DNA from: Candidatus Nanopelagicales bacterium | GTDB taxonomy: Bacteria; Actinomycetota; Actinomycetes; S36-B12 | Reading direction: 5' to 3' | DNA length: 16,266 nt | Assembly (NCBI GenBank): GCA_023264215.1 | Contig: JALQSY010000025.1 | Coordinates: forward strand, 1-16,266 | In this document: positions 6,243 to 13,920 of the stretch, piece by piece | Position numbering within the stretch: position 1 is the stretch's first letter | Layout of the letters: the number at the start of each line of letters is the position of its first letter | Notes under the pieces: generated by a model | Seen by the model: only the letters and a program-made list of their open reading frames with translations | Databases searched by the model: none | Told to the model about the DNA's origin: nothing | Position numbers and translations under genes: made by a program

Positions 6243-7807
6243 CCCGCCCCGCGCCGCGGGCGCAGTCGCTCGGCCACGGCGACGATGATCACCGTCACGA
6301 GCAGCAGCATGACGGCCAGCGCGGTGGCGACGCCGAGGTTCGCCTCACCCGGCCGGCCGAGCAGTCGGACGATCTGGACCGGGACGGTGGGCGTGTCCAG
6401 TCGGACGAGGAACGCCGTCGCGCCGAACTCGCCGAGGGCTACCGCGGCGGCGAGTCCGCTCGCGACGGCGAAGGCGCGCAGGGTGAGCGCTCCGTCAGTG
6501 GCCCACCAGGCGCGCAGCGGCGGGGCGCCGAGGGTCGCGGCGACCTGGCGCATCCGCGGGTCGATGGATCGCAGCAGCGGAAGCACGACCCGGATCACGA
6601 TCGGCATGGCCACCATGGCCTGGCCGACGGGCACCAGCACCCACCATCCGCGCATGTCCACCGGTCCCCGGACGGAGACCAGCAGCAGGCCGAAGCCGAT
6701 GGTGACTGCCGAGACGCCGAGCGGGAGGGCGAGCGTGCCGTCCAGCCACGAGGATGAGCGCCCGGCCGCCAGGATGCCGACGCATGCAAGCACCCCCAGG
6801 ACGGCAGCGATCGCGGTCGCGGCAACGGCGTATTGCAGCGACAGCGCGACCGACTCCAGGGCCGATGCCGCCCGAGTCGTCGCATCGGAGGGAGTAAACG
6901 CCTCGGCGTACCAGGTCAGCCCCCAGCCATCGCCGACGCGCAGCGAACGCAGGACGAGGGCGCCGAGGGGAAGGCTGATCGCCAGCGCGAGCAGCCAGGT
7001 CCAGCCCAGGCTCAGGCGGTCGAATGCGTTCGCCGGGCGTCGGCGCACGTCGTCGTCGCCCAGCCGCTGCTGGACCGCCTGGCGTGCCTGCAGTCGGCCC
7101 GTGAGCACGAGGACGGCCGCGACGATCGCGAACTGCAGGAGAGCGAGTCCGGCGGCGGCCGCGAAGTCCAGTCTCTGGATGGCCGCGGTGTAGACGGCCA
7201 CTTCGATGGTCGGGAGTGCGGGATCTCCGAGCACGAGGACGACGCCGAACGAGGTGAAGGTGAACAGGAACACCAGCGCGGCCGCACCGAGGACGGCGGG
7301 GCGCAGTGAAGGCCATGTGACCGAGGCGAAGGCCCGCGCGGGCGTGCGCCCGAGCGTGGTCGCGACGTCGATCAGTCGCGGGTCGAGGTGACCCCACAGG
7401 CTGCCGACGATCCGCACGACCAGGCCGACGTTGAAGAACACGTGGGCCACGATGATGGCGGCCGTGGTGCCGGGGAACGGCAGCAGCTCGCGGAAGGCGA
7501 GCCCGACGACGACGGTCGGCAGGACGAACGGGATCGTGATGATCGCCAGGAGGACACGACGCCCGGGGACGTTGAGCCGGTAGAGCGCGTAGGCGGCGGG
7601 AATCGCGATGAGGACGCTCGCGATCGTGCTGATGAGCGCCTGCGCTGCCGTGTAGCCGACGATGCGCCAGGTCACGGACGACGCGAGAGTCTCCAGCGCC
7701 GATGTCCCGAAGCCCGCTGCGATCACCGCGATCACGGGAACGATGACGAAGGCGATGACCGCGGCGAGTGGCAGCACCGCGGCGAGGGTGCGCGCGCGCA
7801 CGCTCAT
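6236..7807 (-). CDS. thiP: Thiamine ABC transporter permease, two fused membrane halves
   Basis: A 523-residue inner-membrane protein with two binding-protein-dependent transport domains in tandem, close to the length of the classical ThiP. Hydrophobic segments fall into two groups, at about 8-255 and 285-515, joined by a charged linker rich in Arg/Asp. Each half holds an EAA-type cytoplasmic loop that contacts ThiQ: DVATTLGRTPARAFASV in the first half and RQVAATLGAPPLRAWW in the second. Each loop is followed by a transmembrane helix. I chose the ATG at 7807 rather than a GTG 11 codons further upstream, because it overlaps the tbpA stop as ATGA, the usual coupling arrangement. It also places the start directly before a basic residue and the first membrane helix. 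It overlaps thiQ by a few bases at its 3' end. The role as a thiamine or TPP channel follows from the operon and riboswitch. Confidence 0.92.
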   Translation of the reverse strand: MSVRARTLAAVLPLAAVIAFVIVPVIAVIAAGFGTSALETLASSVTWRIVGYTAAQALISTIASVLIAIPAAYALYRLNVPGRRVLLAIITIPFVLPTVVVGLAFRELLPFPGTTAAIIVAHVFFNVGLVVRIVGSLWGHLDPRLIDVATTLGRTPARAFASVTWPSLRPAVLGAAALVFLFTFTSFGVVLVLGDPALPTIEVAVYTAAIQRLDFAAAAGLALLQFAIVAAVLVLTGRLQARQAVQQRLGDDDVRRRPANAFDRLSLGWTWLLALAISLPLGALVLRSLRVGDGWGLTWYAEAFTPSDATTRAASALESVALSLQYAVAATAIAAVLGVLACVGILAAGRSSSWLDGTLALPLGVSAVTIGFGLLLVSVRGPVDMRGWWVLVPVGQAMVAMPIVIRVVLPLLRSIDPRMRQVAATLGAPPLRAWWATDGALTLRAFAVASGLAAAVALGEFGATAFLVRLDTPTVPVQIVRLLGRPGEANLGVATALAVMLLLVTVIIVAVAERLRPRRGAGW

Positions 7808-8871
7808 CGCAACACGATCTGAGTCCACTCGTCGATCCACGCGTCGCGGCGCTCGGCGATCTCACCGGCCGGGAGCTCTGCGGGGTCCGAGGGCCTGGTC
7901 ACGAACTCCTGGAAGACAGCCGGGAGCGGCACCCCCGCCCGCGCGGGGAAGACGAACATCGATAGCGGCACATCGGCCTGCACCTCGGGGGACACCAGCC
8001 AGTCGATGACGGCGCGCGCGGCCTCCGGGTCCGTCGTTCCCCGCAGGACACCGGCGAATTCGACCTGGCGATAGCATCCGTCGGTCATGATCGACGTCGA
8101 CGGCCGCTCGGGCTTCGGCTCCTCGGCGTAGACGATCTCGGCGGGTGGGCTGGTCGAGTAGGACACCACGAGGGGACGCTCGCCGCCGCCACCGCCGGCC
8201 GTGAACTCGCTGAGGTAGGCCTCCGACCAGCCGTTGACGACAAGGGCGTCATTGTCGCGAAGCCTCTGCCAGTAGTCCGGCCACTCATCGGCGTACCGGT
8301 CGATCGTGGCGAGCAGGAAGGCGAGGCCCGGTGAGGACGTCGCGGGGTTCTGCACGACGAGGAGTCCGCGGTAGCGGGGGTCGGCAAGGTCCTCCAGGGT
8401 TGCAGGGGGAGCTATGCCCTGCTCGGCGAACCACCCGTCGTCGATGTTGACGCACACGTCGCCATCGTCCATCGGGGTGACGACGCCTGCCCCGGCCTCG
8501 CGCAGTTCGGGACGCAGGGCCTCCGGGCTGCTGACGTAAGGCTCGAAGACCTCGGCGTCGATGGCGCGCGAGAGCAGGGTGGTATCGACCCCGAAGAGCA
8601 CGTCGCCCTCGGGGTTCCCGGATGCGAGCACCGCTCGATTGACCATCTCGCCGGCATCGCCCGCCGGGATGAACTCGACGTCGATGCCGGACGACTGCTC
8701 GAAGCTCGTCACGAGGTCTTCGCTGAGCGCGAAGGAGTCGTGCGTGAGGACGCGGACGGTCCTTTGCTCCGCAGGCGCCATCGACCCCTGCGAGTCGGAA
8801 GGTGACGCGCCGCTGCACGCGCTGAGCGCGAGCACCAACGCGCTGACGAGGGTCGGGACAACAGGCTTCAT
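7804..8871 (-). CDS. tbpA: Thiamine/TPP-binding lipoprotein of the ABC importer
   Basis: A 355-residue substrate-binding protein. Residues 1-18 form a lipoprotein signal peptide ending in the lipobox LSAC, with Cys19 as the lipidated residue, followed by a Ser/Gly/Asp-rich tether. It should be anchored outside the membrane. From about residue 38 (VRVLTHDSF) it has the periplasmic-binding fold of the iron/thiamine group. GDVLFGVDTTL, VCVNIDD, LVVQNPATSSPGLAFLLA and the segment VVSYSTSPPAE are hallmarks of TbpA/ThiB. The ligand (thiamine, its monophosphate or TPP) cannot be resolved by eye, but the TPP riboswitch directly upstream supports the class. The ATG at 8871 is preceded by GGAGGGA, which is part of the riboswitch. 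It is the first gene of tbpA-thiP-thiQ, with a 4-base ATGA overlap to thiP. It is divergent from the dehydrogenase gene at 9026. Confidence 0.93.
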   Translation of the reverse strand: MKPVVPTLVSALVLALSACSGASPSDSQGSMAPAEQRTVRVLTHDSFALSEDLVTSFEQSSGIDVEFIPAGDAGEMVNRAVLASGNPEGDVLFGVDTTLLSRAIDAEVFEPYVSSPEALRPELREAGAGVVTPMDDGDVCVNIDDGWFAEQGIAPPATLEDLADPRYRGLLVVQNPATSSPGLAFLLATIDRYADEWPDYWQRLRDNDALVVNGWSEAYLSEFTAGGGGGERPLVVSYSTSPPAEIVYAEEPKPERPSTSIMTDGCYRQVEFAGVLRGTTDPEAARAVIDWLVSPEVQADVPLSMFVFPARAGVPLPAVFQEFVTRPSDPAELPAGEIAERRDAWIDEWTQIVLR

Positions 8872-8967
8872 GACGCTCCCTCCGCTGGCATTACCCAGAT
8901 CAGGTGAATGGGTCAGCGGTGGCGCCCGCCCTCTCAGCCCGACGTTCCCTCGAGCTCCCCTGGCGAT
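8872..8967 (-). ncRNA. TPP riboswitch (THI element) controlling tbpA-thiP-thiQ
   Basis: Read on the minus strand, the thi-box elements occur in order. GGGGAGC is at 8960-8954, GGCTGAGAGGG spans about 8939-8929 with CTGAGA at 8937-8932, and ACCC is at 8913-8910. CCTGATCTGG is at 8904-8895, followed by GTAATGCCAGCGGAGGGA down to 8877. The last conserved element, GGAGGGA, is also the only plausible Shine-Dalgarno of tbpA, with the ATG 5 bases further on. TPP binding should therefore hide the ribosome binding site directly, with no separate expression platform. A weak -10-like TATGCT at 8976-8971 would start the RNA right at the 5' edge of the aptamer; that part is tentative. Confidence 0.95.
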
Positions 8968-9025
8968 CCCAGCATAGGCCGGTCATGAAGGTGCTGCGCC
9001 CGCCCCGGGGTGGGAGGCTGGCGCC

Positions 9026-9724
9026 ATGACCGATCTGCGAGACCGATCCCTCATCGTCGTCGGCGCGACGGGGGGACTCGGCGCCCCCATCGCAGCGCGC
9101 CTGGCGGAGGCTGGCGCGAGGCTGACCCTGGTCGGCCGGGACGAATCCCGCCTGGCCGGTGCAGGCGTTCCGGGGGAGCATGTCGCGATCGATGTGCGCC
9201 TCGCGTCCAGCCCGACCCGGATCGTGGACGCGGCTGTCTCGGCGTACGGGGGACTCGACGGCATCGTCTACGCCGCGGGGGCCGTCGCCTTCGGCGCCGT
9301 CGACGAGTTGCCCGACGAGGTCATGATCGACCTGTTCACGCTCAACACCCTTGCACCCATACGACTGCTGCGTGCGGCGCTCCCGGCACTGCGCGAGTCG
9401 GCAGCCGCCGGTCGCGATCCCTTCGTTGCGCACATCAGCGCGGTCGTCGCCGAGCAGCCGCAGGCGGGGATGGCGGCGTACTCGGCGTCCAAAGCCGCCC
9501 TCGCGGCCTACGACGCTGCGGCAATGCGGGAGTGCAGGCGCATGGGCATACGCCTGCTCGACATCCGACCTCCCCACACCGAGACCGGCCTCGCCTCGCG
9601 CCCGCTGTCCGGCACCGCACCCAGGCTGCCCCAGGGAATTGATCCGAGTGCGGTCGCGGATCGGATCATCGCAGCGATCCGCGACGACGAGAAGGACGTC
9701 CCGAGTTCGGCCTTCAGCGGCTGA
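9026..9724 (+). CDS. Short-chain dehydrogenase/reductase (SDR)
   Basis: A 232-residue cytosolic SDR oxidoreductase, a usual length for the classical type. The nucleotide-binding glycine motif GATGGLG is at 13-19. Arg38 in VGRDES, after the second strand, suggests an NADP(H) preference. DV at 56-57 and the YAAGA segment (about 86-90) correspond to the D.V and NNAG motifs. The catalytic set is Ser138 (HISA), Tyr152 and Lys156 (YSASK). The C-terminal substrate region is short and gives no clue to the substrate. The ATG is supported by GGGAGG 8 bases upstream. It is divergent from the thiamine transporter and convergent with hrpA, so it is probably monocistronic. Its physiological role is unknown. 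Confidence 0.93.
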   Translation: MTDLRDRSLIVVGATGGLGAPIAARLAEAGARLTLVGRDESRLAGAGVPGEHVAIDVRLASSPTRIVDAAVSAYGGLDGIVYAAGAVAFGAVDELPDEVMIDLFTLNTLAPIRLLRAALPALRESAAAGRDPFVAHISAVVAEQPQAGMAAYSASKAALAAYDAAAMRECRRMGIRLLDIRPPHTETGLASRPLSGTAPRLPQGIDPSAVADRIIAAIRDDEKDVPSSAFSG

Positions 9725-9743
9725 CGCCGGCGGTCGACCGGCG
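9725..9743 (+). terminator. Short GC hairpin directly after the SDR stop
   Basis: CGCCGG and CCGGCG form a 6-bp stem around a 7-base loop, starting right at the stop codon. No T-run follows, so this could only act as a U-less terminator or an mRNA-stabilising stem. Confidence 0.35.
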
Positions 9744-9762
9744 AGCGGGCCCCGCGATGCAG

Positions 9763-9800
9763 GAAATCGACGCTTACGTCGCCGTGGAAGTGTCGATTTC
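9763..9800. terminator. Long hairpin between convergent SDR and hrpA genes, possible bidirectional terminator
   Basis: GAAATCGACGCTT at 9763-9775 and AAGTGTCGATTTC at 9788-9800 pair over 13 positions (12 Watson-Crick, one G.U in one orientation) around a 12-base loop. The loop can add ACG/CGT pairing. It lies 18 bases beyond the hrpA stop and about 40 bases beyond the SDR stop. There is no adjacent U-tract, so termination is inferred from location and symmetry. Confidence 0.5.
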
Positions 9801-9817
9801 GTGCGTGGACGATGGTG

Positions 9818-12800
9818 TTACTGGCGGCTGAGGACGGCGATGCGGTCGAGCAGCCGCTTCACGGAGACCGGGCGCGCCGTTCCGAGATCCTGCGCCCACA
9901 GGCTGACCCGCAGCTCCGCGAGGTCGGCCAGGATCGCGCGACCGTCGGGAGTGGCCCGCTTCGAGGGGCTGAGTGCGAGGTAGGCATCTTCCACTCGATG
10001 GACCTGGTCCATGCGCACCAGATCGCGTGCGGCATCGGCCGGGAGCGAGTCGAGGCGACGCTGCAGGGCCCGCAGGCAGCGGGCCAGGTCCGCGATGCCG
10101 GCCTGGCGCACCCGGGTCAGCACCGGGGGCCCCATGAGATCGGACAGGTGCACGGCGATGTCCTCGTACGCCGCGGCAAGGGAGGGCGGCGCCCCCTGTT
10201 CGAGGGCCTCGGTCAGCGACCACCACGGCTCCATGATGTCGAGCGCATCGAGCAGGAGGGTCCGCAGGAGTGCGGGACGTCGGCGCCGGAATTGCGAGCG
10301 CAGGCCATCGAACTCGTCGGCAGTCAGCGGAGGGCCACCGGCCTCATCCATGAGATCGCGGGCCACTGCCTCGCTCGCGTCGTCGAGCAGGGCAGCCACC
10401 GAGCCGTGCGGATTGCGACCGAGTGCGAGCTTGTCGCGATCGCGGAGGCGCAGGTCCGCCACGCGCAGCGGCTCGAGCTGCGCGAGCAGCGCCGCAACGC
10501 CGTGCGCGTGCTCGGCATCGCGAGCGGCGGGTGTAGGGAACACGCGCAGCGACACCGACCCGTCAGCTTCGGCCGCGAGCCCGGGCACGGCCAGATCCCC
10601 CGACGCCGAGTCGGCGGTCAGGGATACGTCCGGCCATGCGGTGAGGTGTGTGCGCTCCAGGTGCGGGTTCGTCTGCCGGATGGCCGCTGCGCTCGCCCTG
10701 CCGCACTGCTCGCGCAGGGCCGCGATGTCCTTGCCGATCGCGATCTCGCGGCCGTCCAGGTCCTCGACGACGATCGTGGGGCGCAGGTGATCCGGGACAT
10801 CGGCGAAGGGCCAGGATGCGGGGTCGATCACGATGCCGCGAAGTGCCCGCGCGGCTGCGCTGAGGGAGCGGCGTGGGTCGTCGATGCTCAGCTCGGCGGC
10901 GAGGGCAGGCGCGATGTCAGGAGCAGGTCCGAGGGTGCGGCGTACGTCCTTGGGAAGCGCGCGCACGAGCGCCGTCACGAGGTCCTCCCGATACCCGCGC
11001 ACCTGCGCGGTGAACGCCTCGTCGGACAGGCTGGGCAGGGCCCCCACCGGCACGTGCACGCTGACGCCGTCGCGGGGGTCGCCGGGCGCGAAGCGATAGG
11101 TCAGCGCGAAACCGCCCCAGTCGCCGGGGAAGTCCTGCTCGGTGGGGACATCGCGCAGCAGGTCCTCCGGGAGGTCGAGCAGGTCCGGGGAGCAGCCGCG
11201 GGTGCGTCTCCACCACGCGTCGAACGCCCGCCCCGATGTGATGTCCGCGGGGACCCTTGCCGCGTAGAAGTCGACGAGCGACTGCTCGTCGAGGGTGTCC
11301 TCGGGGAGTCGCGCGCGCTGCAGTCGTTCGCGCTGCTCGGCGATCCTCTCGGCGTTGTCCTGGAGCACCCGATGGCGGTGACTCCACTCGTCGCGCACGA
11401 GAGCGTGGAGGATGAAGAGCCGATGCGCCTCGGCCCGGTCGATGCGGTCGTAGGCGATGCGCCGATCGGTCACGATGGGCAGTCCGAGGACCGTCACGCG
11501 CTCGACGCAGCGTGCGCGTGCCTGGCGAGGCGACCACGTCGGCTCGGAGTGCGAACGCTGCGCCAGCGCGCCTGCGAGCGGCTCGATCCATGCCGGATCG
11601 ATGCGCGCGGCCATGCGCCCCCACAGTCGCCCGGTGTCGACCATCTCGGCGGCGACGATCCAGTCTGGTCGGGTCTTGGCAAGCACGGAGCCCGGCCAGA
11701 TGGCGAATCTGCTGTCGCGAGCGCCCCGGTACGGCGGGGTCCGCGTCGTGCGCTGGGGCCGGGAGGACTCCTCGGGCGCGAGCATGCCGACATGCGAGAT
11801 GAGTCCGGCCAGCACGCTGCGGTGGATGGCGTCGCCGTCGCGCCCGCTCGGGCGCTCGACGGCTGATCCGTCGGAGGTGGGCAGATCGAGCGCGGACCGC
11901 AGTTGGGCGACGAGATCCTGCCACTCGCGCACGCGCAGGTAGTGGATGAACTCACGCCGGCACTGCGCCCTGAATCGCGTGGACGACTGACCGGACTGGG
12001 CCTGCTCGAGGTGGTCCCAGAGCCTGAGCATGGTGAGCAGGTCCGAGGTCGGATCGATGAAGCGCGCGTGCGACGCATCGGCTGCTCCGGCCTGATCCTC
12101 GGGACGCTCGCGGGGGTCGCGGATGGCGAGCCCAGCTGCGATGACGATGACGTCCTCGAGGCAGCCTTCGCGCTCCGCCTGCACGATCATCCGGCCCAGC
12201 CGAGGGTCGACCGGCAGGCGTGCCAGCTGACGGCCGATGTCGGTGACGCGGTCCTTCAGCGAGGCCGTGCCGCGGTCCGGGCGCAGGGCGCCGACCTCCT
12301 CCAAGATGGCGATCCCCGCCGCGATCGCGCGTCGATCAGGTGGGTCGAGGAAGGGGAAGTCGTCGATATCCCCCAGCCCGAGGGTTGCCATCTGGAGCAG
12401 GACGCTCGCGAGGTTGGTGCGCAGGATCTCCGGGTCGGTGTACGCCGGCCGCGATTGCAGGTCCGCCTCGGAGTAGAGGCGAATGCACACTCCCGGTCCG
12501 AGGCGCCCGCAGCGACCAGCGCGCTGGGCCGCGCTTGCCTGGGAGATGGGCTCGATGGGCAGGCGCTGGACCTTGAGTCGAGTGGAGAACCGCGACATGC
12601 GCACCATGCCGGCGTCGACGACCGACCGGATTCCCGGGACGGTCAGCGACGTCTCGGCGACGTTCGTCGACAGCACGACGCGTCGGCGTTCATGGGATGC
12701 GAAGACCCGATGCTGCTCGTCGGCGGAGAGCCGGCCGTAGAGCGGGACGATCTCGACCCTGTCACCGAGCCGGTCGGCGAGTGCATCACGCGCGTCGCGG

Positions 12801-13519
12801 ATCTCCCGCTCTCCGGTGAGGAAGACCAGGATGTCGCCGTCGGTATCCGTGAGGAGCTCATCGACCGCTGACGTCACGGCGTCGACCTCGTCGATGTCGT
12901 CGTAGGGCCGGTACCTCACGTCGACCGGATAGGCGCGACCGGAGACCTCGATGACCGGCGCGCCCGCGAAGTGGGCGCTGAATCTCTCGGTATCGAGGGT
13001 TGCCGAGGTCACGACCACCTTCAGGTCAGGCCGCTGCGGGAGGAGCCAGGCCAGGTAGCCCAGGAGGAAGTCGATGTTGAGCGAGCGCTCGTGCGCCTCG
13101 TCGATGATGATCGCGTCGTACTGCCTCAGCAGCCTGTCTCGTCGGATGGAGGCGAGCAGGACGCCATCGGTCATGACCGTGATGGCGGTGTCCTTGCGGG
13201 TGCGGTCGGTGAAGCGCACGCGGTAGCCCACGCCGTGCCCGAGTTCGACCCCTAGCTCCTGCGCGAGGCGCTCCGCGACGGCTCGAGCGGCGATACGCCG
13301 TGGCTGGGTGTGGGCGATGCGGGGCAGACGATCCGGGATGGCTGTCGCCAGCGCCTCGATGACCATCTTGGGCACCTGCGTGGTCTTGCCCGAGCCGGTC
13401 TCTCCGGCGACGACGATCACCTGATGGTCCCGGAGCGCCGCGACGATGTCGTCGCGTCGCTCCGAGACCGGCAGGTCCGCGGGATAGTGGACGCGCAGAG
13501 GCCGAGCGTCCATGATCAC
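9818..13519 (-). CDS. hrpA: ATP-dependent DEAH-box RNA helicase HrpA
   Basis: A 1233-residue protein, close to the usual HrpA length of about 1300. Helicase core: motif I GETGSGKTT at 39-47, motif Ia TQPRRIAARAVA, motif II DEAH at 140-143, motif III SAT at 172-174. Motifs IV-VI follow, with FLTGEREI, NVAETSLTVPGIRSVVD and QRAGRCGR. Then come the HA2/OB-type region and the long HrpA-specific C-terminal half (DUF3418-like), which has the recognisable segments LPEDLLRDVP, WGGFALTYRFAPG and VSVHVPVG. The full C-terminus separates it from the shorter HrpB. HrpA acts on mRNA; in E. coli it is linked to mRNA processing and to rescue of stalled or collided ribosomes (established elsewhere, not seen here). 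The start is GTG at 13519, with AGGGTG 7 to 8 bases upstream; ATG at 13513 is the alternative. A small gene ends 82 bases upstream on the same strand. Confidence 0.96.
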   Translation of the reverse strand: MIMDARPLRVHYPADLPVSERRDDIVAALRDHQVIVVAGETGSGKTTQVPKMVIEALATAIPDRLPRIAHTQPRRIAARAVAERLAQELGVELGHGVGYRVRFTDRTRKDTAITVMTDGVLLASIRRDRLLRQYDAIIIDEAHERSLNIDFLLGYLAWLLPQRPDLKVVVTSATLDTERFSAHFAGAPVIEVSGRAYPVDVRYRPYDDIDEVDAVTSAVDELLTDTDGDILVFLTGEREIRDARDALADRLGDRVEIVPLYGRLSADEQHRVFASHERRRVVLSTNVAETSLTVPGIRSVVDAGMVRMSRFSTRLKVQRLPIEPISQASAAQRAGRCGRLGPGVCIRLYSEADLQSRPAYTDPEILRTNLASVLLQMATLGLGDIDDFPFLDPPDRRAIAAGIAILEEVGALRPDRGTASLKDRVTDIGRQLARLPVDPRLGRMIVQAEREGCLEDVIVIAAGLAIRDPRERPEDQAGAADASHARFIDPTSDLLTMLRLWDHLEQAQSGQSSTRFRAQCRREFIHYLRVREWQDLVAQLRSALDLPTSDGSAVERPSGRDGDAIHRSVLAGLISHVGMLAPEESSRPQRTTRTPPYRGARDSRFAIWPGSVLAKTRPDWIVAAEMVDTGRLWGRMAARIDPAWIEPLAGALAQRSHSEPTWSPRQARARCVERVTVLGLPIVTDRRIAYDRIDRAEAHRLFILHALVRDEWSHRHRVLQDNAERIAEQRERLQRARLPEDTLDEQSLVDFYAARVPADITSGRAFDAWWRRTRGCSPDLLDLPEDLLRDVPTEQDFPGDWGGFALTYRFAPGDPRDGVSVHVPVGALPSLSDEAFTAQVRGYREDLVTALVRALPKDVRRTLGPAPDIAPALAAELSIDDPRRSLSAAARALRGIVIDPASWPFADVPDHLRPTIVVEDLDGREIAIGKDIAALREQCGRASAAAIRQTNPHLERTHLTAWPDVSLTADSASGDLAVPGLAAEADGSVSLRVFPTPAARDAEHAHGVAALLAQLEPLRVADLRLRDRDKLALGRNPHGSVAALLDDASEAVARDLMDEAGGPPLTADEFDGLRSQFRRRRPALLRTLLLDALDIMEPWWSLTEALEQGAPPSLAAAYEDIAVHLSDLMGPPVLTRVRQAGIADLARCLRALQRRLDSLPADAARDLVRMDQVHRVEDAYLALSPSKRATPDGRAILADLAELRVSLWAQDLGTARPVSVKRLLDRIAVLSRQ

Positions 13520-13601
13520 AGGGGCACCCTAGAAGGCGAGCCCCCCGGCGGGAGGCCGAAGAGCCCGTGGGGATGGCAGCGCCACGCCCGTCGGGCTTCT
13601 C

Positions 13602-13721
13602 TCAGCCGCGTTGGCGGCGGGCGACCCACAGTGCCTCAGCACGGTCCCGGTCGCCGGCGCGCCGCTCCTCGGGGGTCTGCTTCGTGAGCAACGAAGCGAA
13701 GACCGAACCGAACGGCGACAT
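13602..13721 (-). CDS. Small protein of 39 residues upstream of hrpA, function unknown
   Basis: The ATG at 13721 is preceded on the minus strand by AAGGGAG with 8 bases of spacing, a far better ribosome binding site than chance. The product starts MSPFGSVFASLLTKQTPEER and ends in ALWVARRQRG. It has a hydrophobic N-terminal patch, a highly charged centre (EERRAGDRDRAE) and a basic tail. There is no signal peptide and no cysteine. The initiation region is AT-richer than its surroundings (GTGATTGAT). A longer frame reads through from 14219, but its upstream part is antisense to the SGNH hydrolase and is almost certainly a shadow. It is on the same strand as hrpA, 82 bases before it, so co-transcription is possible. 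I do not recognise the family; a stand-alone small protein or an hrpA leader peptide are both conceivable. Confidence 0.6.
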   Translation of the reverse strand: MSPFGSVFASLLTKQTPEERRAGDRDRAEALWVARRQRG

Positions 13722-13861
13722 ATCAATCACTCCCTTGTGGGATCCCGCGCGTGTGCGGCGATCCCTATGCGGCTCAGAGGATCTCCCCGGGCCGGGTTCT
13801 AGGATCTCGTCCGTCGTGAGGCCGGACAGCGGCCGGGGGGTCGGGCGAGTGGCGCGCATCA

Positions 13862-13907
13862 CCCCGGCGCACCGATGACCCCGGCGCGACTCAGGCGGTC
13901 GCCGGGG
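13862..13907. repeat. Three copies of CCCCGGCG in the leader of the SGNH hydrolase gene
   Basis: CCCCGGCG occurs at 13862-13869 and again at 13879-13886 (direct repeat, 17-base period), and as its inverse CGCCGGGG at 13900-13907. The last two form an 8-bp stem around 13 bases, ending 13 bases before the ATG at 13921. It could be an operator or a leader hairpin. In GC-rich DNA part of this may be chance. Confidence 0.35.
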
Positions 13908-13920
13908 ATTCAATGGGGGC

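Noticed and set aside
4239..7193. Very long open frame (984 codons) on the plus strand
   Set aside because: It lies antisense to icmF, thiQ and thiP, all of which have clear family motifs. The translation is low in complexity and rich in Arg/Gly/Asp, typical of antisense frames in GC-rich DNA.
6495..7865. Open frame of 456 codons on the minus strand
   Set aside because: It is another frame of thiP. Its Arg-rich product lacks the hydrophobic helices that the true frame shows.
8971..9000. Clear -35/-10 promoter for tbpA
   Set aside because: TATGCT is a fair -10, but no acceptable -35 is found at 16-18 bases, so it is mentioned only as tentative.
9812..11866. Open frame of 684 codons on the plus strand
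   Set aside because: It is fully antisense to the HrpA C-terminal half, whose conserved segments are recognisable. The antisense product shows no domain.
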